Positions 59,626 to 64,000 of a stretch of DNA of 64,000 bases are shown here, in pieces. The translations under genes and the position numbers were made by a program. Numbering within the stretch: position 1 is the first letter of the stretch; every line of letters starts with the position of its first letter. The notes under the pieces were generated by a model that was not told the origin of the DNA, ran no database searches, and saw nothing but the letters and a program-made list of their open reading frames with translations. Source of the stretch: an uncultured Prevotella sp. (GTDB lineage: Bacteria > Bacteroidota > Bacteroidia > Bacteroidales > Bacteroidaceae); NCBI GenBank assembly GCA_944319935.1, contig CALUFM010000002.1, forward strand, positions 167,614 to 231,613, read 5' to 3'.

Positions 59626-60993
59626 ATGAACAAGCCGTCAATACCAAAAGGAACCAGAGACTTTTCTCCATTGGAGATGTCAAAACGAAATTATATATTC
59701 GATACAATAAAGTCTGTTTTTGCTTTGTATGGATTCAAACAGATTGAAACACCTGCAATGGAAACTTTGCAGACTTTGTTGGGCAAGTATGGAGAAGAGG
59801 GAGACAAATTGCTTTTCAAGGTTTTGAACAGTGGTAACTTTCTTAACAAAATAGACAATGATGATTTGTTGAGTGGTGATTATTTGCATCTTGCGGCAAA
59901 GTTTTGTGAAAAAGGTTTGCGATATGATTTGACCGTGCCTTTTGCAAGGTTTGTTGTGATGCACAGAGAAGAGTTGCAATTGCCGTTCAAGCGTTATCAG
60001 ATACAGCCCGTTTGGCGTGCCGACCGCCCCCAGAAAGGTAGATACCGTGAGTTTTATCAGTGTGATGCGGACGTTGTGGGTAGTGATTCATTGTTAAATG
60101 AGGTTGAACTTGTGCAAATCATTGACACTGTGTTCAGGCGTTTTGGCATAAAAGTGCGAATCTTGATTAACAACAGGAAAATTCTGACTGGCATTGCTGA
60201 ATACATTGGTGAGGCTGACAAGATTGTGGATATAACTGTTGCCATAGACAAACTTGACAAGATAGGCTTGGATAATGTGAATGCGGAGTTGGCGGCTAAC
60301 GGTTTGGATGATGAGGCAATAAAAAAATTGCAACCTATAATTTCGCTTACTGGGACCAATGAGGAGAAGCTGGATGTTATCGGTGAATTGTTGAAAGATT
60401 CGGAAGTCGGAACAAAAGGCGTAGAAGAACTGCGTTATATATTCCAGATATTGGATAAGGTGGATATTGATAATGAATTGTGTTTTGAACTTACCTTGGC
60501 TCGTGGATTGAACTATTATACAGGGGCTATTTTTGAAGTTAAAGCACAGGATGTTCAAATTGGAAGCATTACAGGTGGTGGACGTTACGACAATCTTACT
60601 GGTATATTCGGAATGCCCGGGCTTAGTGGCGTAGGCATTTCTTTTGGCGCAGATAGGATTTTTGATGTTCTGAACGCATTGGAGTTGTATCCGGAAAACG
60701 CCATGTCGGGCACAAAGTTGCTTTTTATAAACTTTGGTGAGAAAGAAACTGCGTATTGTTTGCCAATAATTTCCAAGCTTCGTGCCTGTGGAATAGCATC
60801 AGAGATGTATCCGGATGCTGTGAAAATGAAGAAACAGATGAATTACGCCAACAGCAACAATATTAATTATGTGGCTTTGGCAGGTGAAAATGAAATCGCC
60901 GAGGGAAAAGTTACATTGAAGAATATGGTTTTAGGTGAACAACAGCTTGTTTCTGTTGACGAGATGATAGATATTGTTAGTGGTGACAAGTAA
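59626..60993 (+). CDS. hisS: Histidyl-tRNA synthetase
   Basis: A 455-residue class II aminoacyl-tRNA synthetase. Motif 1 lies in the N-terminal helix ([20 protein letters not shown]), motif 2 is [19 protein letters not shown], the histidine-specific [14 protein letters not shown] and [10 protein letters not shown] follow, and motif 3 is [14 protein letters not shown]. The C-terminal anticodon-binding domain starts near 360 ([16 protein letters not shown]). Length fits the long bacterial form. The purA terminator precedes it and the esterase gene starts 11 bp after its stop. Confidence 0.97.
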   Translation: MNKPSIPKGTRDFSPLEMSKRNYIFDTIKSVFALYGFKQIETPAMETLQTLLGKYGEEGDKLLFKVLNSGNFLNKIDNDDLLSGDYLHLAAKFCEKGLRYDLTVPFARFVVMHREELQLPFKRYQIQPVWRADRPQKGRYREFYQCDADVVGSDSLLNEVELVQIIDTVFRRFGIKVRILINNRKILTGIAEYIGEADKIVDITVAIDKLDKIGLDNVNAELAANGLDDEAIKKLQPIISLTGTNEEKLDVIGELLKDSEVGTKGVEELRYIFQILDKVDIDNELCFELTLARGLNYYTGAIFEVKAQDVQIGSITGGGRYDNLTGIFGMPGLSGVGISFGADRIFDVLNALELYPENAMSGTKLLFINFGEKETAYCLPIISKLRACGIASEMYPDAVKMKKQMNYANSNNINYVALAGENEIAEGKVTLKNMVLGEQQLVSVDEMIDIVSGDK

Positions 60994-61004
60994 GCTGTAA
61001 GTTT

Positions 61005-62000
61005 ATGAAGCGTATAAAGTTTTTAATAATCCCTTTATTGTTGGTGGTTTCCCTTTTGTCCGCTTTTAAAGAGGATAATAAGATTCGTATATTCATGATT
61101 GGAGATTCAACAATGGCCAACAAGGATATACGTGGTGGAAAACTTGAGAGAGGGTGGGGGATGATGCTTAAGAATTTCTTCACTGATGACGTGGTGGTTG
61201 ACAACCGTGCGTTGAATGGCCGTTCTTCAAAAAGCTTTATTGTAGAAGGGCATTGGCAAAAGGTTGTAGAGCAGATAAAGCCTGGCGATTATGTGTTCAT
61301 TCAATTCGGACATAATGATGAGAAGAAAGATACGGCCCGCCATACAGAGCCTGGTTCGACATTTGATGACAATCTACGCAGATTTGTCCGTGAGACGAGG
61401 CTTCGGGGAGGAATACCCGTATTGTTCAACAGTGTTGTCAGACGCACATTCGTAAAAAGTAGCACGGCTGTAGAGGATGATGACAAACGTGACAATTCAT
61501 CGGCGGGATTGAAAGAAGGTGACACCTTGATAGATACTCATGGTGAATATTTGGTGTCGCCGAAGAAAGTCGCCAATGAAATGGATGTGCCTTTTGTTGA
61601 TGCGAATAAGATAACGCACGACCTTGAGCAGGGGTTGGGCCCGGAAGGTTCAAAGTCCCTGCATGTATGGTATAAGCCGGGTGAAGTGCCGTCTTTGCCG
61701 CAGGGGCGGCAAGACAACACGCATTATAACGTAAGGGGCGCATACGTTGTTGCAGGATTGCTGGTTGACGCTGTCGCTATGGAAGTTCCTGATTTGAAGG
61801 ATTTTGTGTGTCATTATGACGCTGTTGTCGCCACGGACGGTAGCGGTTTGTATTTCAATCCGCAAGACGCTGTGGATGGCATGCCGGATGGTAAGGCCGT
61901 GACAATTCTCCTGTGTGAAGGCGAATGGCGTAAACCGCTTGTTCCCAAAGGCAAAAAAGTGAAGTTTGTTTTGCGTGACGGGGCAAGGTGGGTTAAGTGA
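61005..62000 (+). CDS. Rhamnogalacturonan acetylesterase-like SGNH/GDSL hydrolase (CE12-like)
   Basis: A 331-residue exported esterase. N-terminal signal MKRIKFLIIPLLLVVSLLSA is followed by the GDSL block FMIGDSTMANKD with the nucleophilic Ser. The catalytic blocks follow: ALNGRSSKSF (oxyanion Gly), IQFGHNDEKKD (oxyanion Asn) and GRQDNTHYNVRGA with the Asp-His pair. This is the pattern of family CE12 rhamnogalacturonan acetylesterases, which deacetylate pectin side chains; other CE12 substrates are possible. A short beta-rich C-terminal extension (LYFNPQDAVDG..) is present. Downstream of hisS by 11 bp, so probably cotranscribed although unrelated in function. Confidence 0.9.
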   Translation: MKRIKFLIIPLLLVVSLLSAFKEDNKIRIFMIGDSTMANKDIRGGKLERGWGMMLKNFFTDDVVVDNRALNGRSSKSFIVEGHWQKVVEQIKPGDYVFIQFGHNDEKKDTARHTEPGSTFDDNLRRFVRETRLRGGIPVLFNSVVRRTFVKSSTAVEDDDKRDNSSAGLKEGDTLIDTHGEYLVSPKKVANEMDVPFVDANKITHDLEQGLGPEGSKSLHVWYKPGEVPSLPQGRQDNTHYNVRGAYVVAGLLVDAVAMEVPDLKDFVCHYDAVVATDGSGLYFNPQDAVDGMPDGKAVTILLCEGEWRKPLVPKGKKVKFVLRDGARWVK

Positions 62001-62040
62001 CGCCTGCTATTTGGAGAGAAAATATGAAATGATGATTTCT

Positions 62041-62100
62041 TAACCATTGCGCCCTGGGTAACCCGTTAAAAGATAATTCCCAGGGCGCAATGGTTATTTT
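62041..62100. terminator. Bidirectional terminator between esterase and plug-protein genes
   Basis: TAACCATTGCGCCCTGGG (62041-62058) pairs perfectly with 62079-62096. The right arm overlaps the stop codon of the leftward gene. T/A-rich flanks lie on both sides. Confidence 0.8.
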
Positions 62101-63344
62101 ATTTGTACCTGTTGGTATCCGACAAGCCTGTCTGTGCGGTCGCCTTGGCCGCGATAGTAAACAAGGGCTTGGTATTTGTTTTCGGTTTGGAAGAAGTTCC
62201 CTTCTGACGGGACTACCCGGCTTACCCCTTGCTTGTCTATTAGTACGAATTGGTATGAATAATAGCCTTGCTTTTGAAACACTGAGGCTGTGTAACATCC
62301 GTTTGCTTCGTCATAAGCCATTTTGTATTCAGGCGTGAATTGGTCGTTTGTCCATACTCCGTTTAGGTAAATGTCGCCGTCAAATTTTTGAGGGACATTT
62401 AATACGTAGTTTACGTAGACGTATTCAGATGCGATGTCGTTTTCCACGTTGTCGCTGTTCCTGATGTAAAAGCATCCGTTGGCGTCTTCGTCATACACAT
62501 AGTTTGGACGCGGGTCGCATGGGAATGGGTATACTTGGTAGTTGTTGCCGTCCCATACTATGCGGTCGATGCCCATGGTTGGGTGTGACACGTCTAAAAT
62601 CTCATATTTTCTGTATTCGTTTCCGGCTTGGAATATCAAATCCCTGTTGTGTTCCCATTTCAAGCCGTCGGCAACAATGTATTGGGGCTTGGCGTTGATT
62701 TTTGCATTGTCCCATCTTTGGTTTTGCATCACAACTGTTTTTATTTGTGAGTTTGGGTCGATGACGTTTAATGTGCCGTAATTAATCGCCATTGACACCT
62801 GCTGGTGTGACTTGTTTATATCGATGTCGGTGTTGGTTGTTACATCGAGTTGCACACCCATAAGCGGTTCTACGACCATAAAGCACGCAGTGAAGACTGG
62901 GCGGTTGTCGTCATTTTCGTCGAAAACGGTTAATTTGTAGTTGCCGCTCATTTTCAGACTGCAACGTTCATTGGGAATTTGCAGTGTATAATGTGTATAA
63001 AGAGTGTTGGTGTTGATTGATTCTATGCTGTTGTCAATAGTATTCCCGTCTTGGAAACCGTTGATGAAGTCGCTTGAAAACAATTGGTCGGACACGTTCC
63101 AGTCGGCTTGGCAGTGTTCTATTTTGTATGTGTAACGGTGGTACGTGTGTGTCAAATCGTCAAAACTGATGTTTATCTTGTCGTTCGGGCTGTTGCCGTT
63201 GAGCTTGATTATCGGTAGTGACAACCAGTTTTGACCTGCTACAACCTGCAAGGATGCGATGCCCTTGTCGTATATTTCATGTTTTTGCGCGTTTGAACAT
63301 GTGAACGAAGTGATTAAGATAATTGCGAGTAGAATATTTTTCAT
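62094..63344 (-). CDS. Type IX secretion system plug protein (DUF5103)
   Basis: A 416-residue exported protein with signal MKNILLAIILITSFTCSNAQ. The first domain reads KHEIYDKGIASLQVVAGQNW, YKIEHCQADWNVSDQLFSSD and FQDGNTIDN, the start of the T9SS plug fold. GDIYLNGVWTNDQFTPEYKM and YSYQFVLIDKQGVSRVVP lie in the C-terminal domain. In characterised T9SS machines this protein plugs the giant SprA/Sov translocon on the periplasmic side. It implies that the organism has a type IX system, though other components would lie outside the window. Convergent with the esterase. Confidence 0.9.
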   Translation of the reverse strand: MKNILLAIILITSFTCSNAQKHEIYDKGIASLQVVAGQNWLSLPIIKLNGNSPNDKINISFDDLTHTYHRYTYKIEHCQADWNVSDQLFSSDFINGFQDGNTIDNSIESINTNTLYTHYTLQIPNERCSLKMSGNYKLTVFDENDDNRPVFTACFMVVEPLMGVQLDVTTNTDIDINKSHQQVSMAINYGTLNVIDPNSQIKTVVMQNQRWDNAKINAKPQYIVADGLKWEHNRDLIFQAGNEYRKYEILDVSHPTMGIDRIVWDGNNYQVYPFPCDPRPNYVYDEDANGCFYIRNSDNVENDIASEYVYVNYVLNVPQKFDGDIYLNGVWTNDQFTPEYKMAYDEANGCYTASVFQKQGYYSYQFVLIDKQGVSRVVPSEGNFFQTENKYQALVYYRGQGDRTDRLVGYQQVQIK

Positions 63345-63850
63345 GTCGTTTTTTATGTAATTAACGGCGTCAGCTTGTTTTTATTGTAGCTGAAACGTGT
63401 CAAGGTTTTTATTACATTCTTATAATGTGTCGGCGGGTGTTATGGTAAGGATGTTTATGTAGGAATGCGTCTTTCCCAGATACATTCAAGTATAAGGAAA
63501 GCCATGTGAATGTGTAGTTTGCTGTCTGTTGATTGATGCTCGTTGTTGTTTATGCGGTGTAAGTTTTTTTTTCCGTTTTGTGAGATGTGTCCTTTTGCCT
63601 TGTAAGATGCTGTGTTTTGCGTTGCGTTTTGTGGCCTTTCGCGTTGCGTTTTGCCGTGTCTTGCGTAGTGGGGCGTGTCGGGTCGTGTTTTGGCCGTCCC
63701 CTCCCGTGCCTTTCCGGTGTTCCCGCCGGGTGTCCCGCCGCCCTTTCCTCAGTGCCTTCCTTGGCGTGCCTTATTATATAATAATGTGTCCGCCCGTTCA
63801 AATGCAAACGACTGTTAAAATGAATGTGTTTTTGCGTAAAAAGTCCGGCG
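63345..63850. other. Intergenic region with a 22-bp repeat array, no gene
   Basis: Between the plug gene and the putative rRNA promoter. Contains the array 63580-63689. The long overlapping frames on both strands (63529-63921 plus, 63550-63975 minus) are compositional artefacts of the repeat and GC-rich stretch. Confidence 0.6.
63580..63689. repeat. 22-bp-period repeat array (4-5 units)
   Basis: Units start at 63580, 63602, 63624, 63646 and, more diverged, 63668. Units 3 and 4 begin with the same GCGTTTTG, and units 1-2 with GTGAGATG / GTAAGATG. The register is exact for at least 88 bases. Confidence 0.6.
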
Positions 63851-63855
63851 TAAGT

Positions 63856-63886
63856 TTTGCTGTTTGTCGGAAAGGGTGTACTTTTG
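63856..63886 (+). promoter_or_regulatory. Strong -33/-7 promoter, probably of an rRNA operon
   Basis: TTTG (63856-63859), 19 bases, TACTTTTG (63879-63886), followed by a C/A start region. No gene begins in the remaining 110 bases. Confidence 0.7.
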
Positions 63887-63897
63887 CACTCGCTTTT

Positions 63898-63960
63898 CAG
63901 GGGTTGCCCCTGTGGAGCTGAAGAAAGGAGTTCATTGACAGACTGGCACAGACGAGGGAA
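63898..63960 (+). promoter_or_regulatory. Leader hairpin and boxA-like antitermination element
   Basis: A small hairpin CAGGGG-TTG-CCCCTG (63898-63912) is followed by AGTTCATTGACAGACTGG (63929-63946), which resembles the conserved GTTCTTTGACAT-type boxA-like element of Bacteroidetes rRNA leaders. This suggests that the 16S rRNA gene begins just right of the window. The assignment is inferred, since no rRNA sequence is visible. Confidence 0.5.
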
Positions 63961-64000
63961 CAGCATGGCCGCCACCTGTTTTCGGACAGGTTTGGTGATG

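Noticed and set aside
63580..63689. CRISPR array
   Set aside because: The repeats are contiguous 22-bp units without unique spacers, and no cas genes are seen in the window.
63529..63975. Long overlapping ORFs on both strands
   Set aside because: Composition follows the repeat array and the GC-rich stretch. They continue into the rRNA-leader-like promoter.

Overview
The window looks like a chromosomal segment of a Bacteroidales bacterium, most likely Prevotella or a close relative. Four observations point there. Promoters repeatedly carry the Bacteroidetes -7 box TAnnTTTG, and genes lack Shine-Dalgarno leaders. Proteins restricted to this phylum are present: a DUF4835 protein, a type IX secretion plug protein (DUF5103), a DUF3127 SSB-like protein, a DUF4836 lipoprotein, and an Lnb-type (DUF4105) protein beside secA. 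Gene orders such as hup / 29-aa basic protein / rng and fur-purA-hisS are familiar from the group. I see no prophage, complete IS, CRISPR array or tRNA gene. Most of the window is core chromosome.

Layout. 1-3051: 5' part of a TamB/AsmA-like envelope gene running off the left edge. 3.3-6.4 kb: three glycosyltransferases. 7.0-8.7 kb: an acidic unknown protein and a nitrilase. 8.8-11.7 kb: rarA, a hydroxyacid dehydrogenase and a TRIC-type channel. 11.7-13.4 kb: a dead trypsin-like/TPR protein. 13.9-19.9 kb: a leftward run dnaN, DnaQ-like exonuclease, coaBC, DUF4835, recN. 20.2-22.7 kb: DUF3127 protein, a beta-barrel gene remnant, a GC-rich SpoU methyltransferase, an ABC ATPase. 22.8-29.0 kb: secA, a degenerate alkaline-phosphatase-fold protein, Lnb-like acyltransferase. 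29.5-33.7 kb: outer-membrane barrel, lptC-like gene, ppiD-like foldase. 34.0-36.2 kb: rng, a 29-residue basic protein, hup. 37-44 kb: a YeiH-family gene, gyrA, two tandem TPR paralogues. 44.2-50.0 kb: nucleoside transporter, BFN-UVR nuclease, rsmE, then a coupled lipoprotein/ABC ATPase/permease set. 50-57.7 kb: aroB, a large outer-membrane beta-barrel, an AraC-type HTH protein, DPP III, an AlkD-like protein. 57.7-62 kb: fur-family regulator, purA, hisS, rhamnogalacturonan acetylesterase-like gene. 62.1-63.3 kb: T9SS plug protein. The right edge holds a strong promoter and boxA-like leader that probably opens an rRNA operon.

The most unusual signal is non-coding. At least seven intergenic regions (plus one single unit before gyrA) carry degenerate tandem units with a 22-bp period, roughly GTGAAAGGNGGCNTTTTGC plus three variable bases. 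At three loci the array ends in an inverted unit, giving a perfect 14-17 bp hairpin whose 3-nt loop is exactly the last three bases of the unit. I could not compare this with other genomes.

Functionally the window mixes replication/repair (dnaN, rarA, recN, gyrA, DUF3127, hup), envelope biogenesis (tamB-like, lptC-like, ppiD-like, Lnb-like, barrels, T9SS parts), translation and rRNA maturation (rng, rsmE, hisS, SpoU) and metabolism (coaBC, aroB, purA). Starts were moved from the longest ORF where a -7 box or signal peptide argued for it. All names rest on motif recognition by eye; no database search was run.
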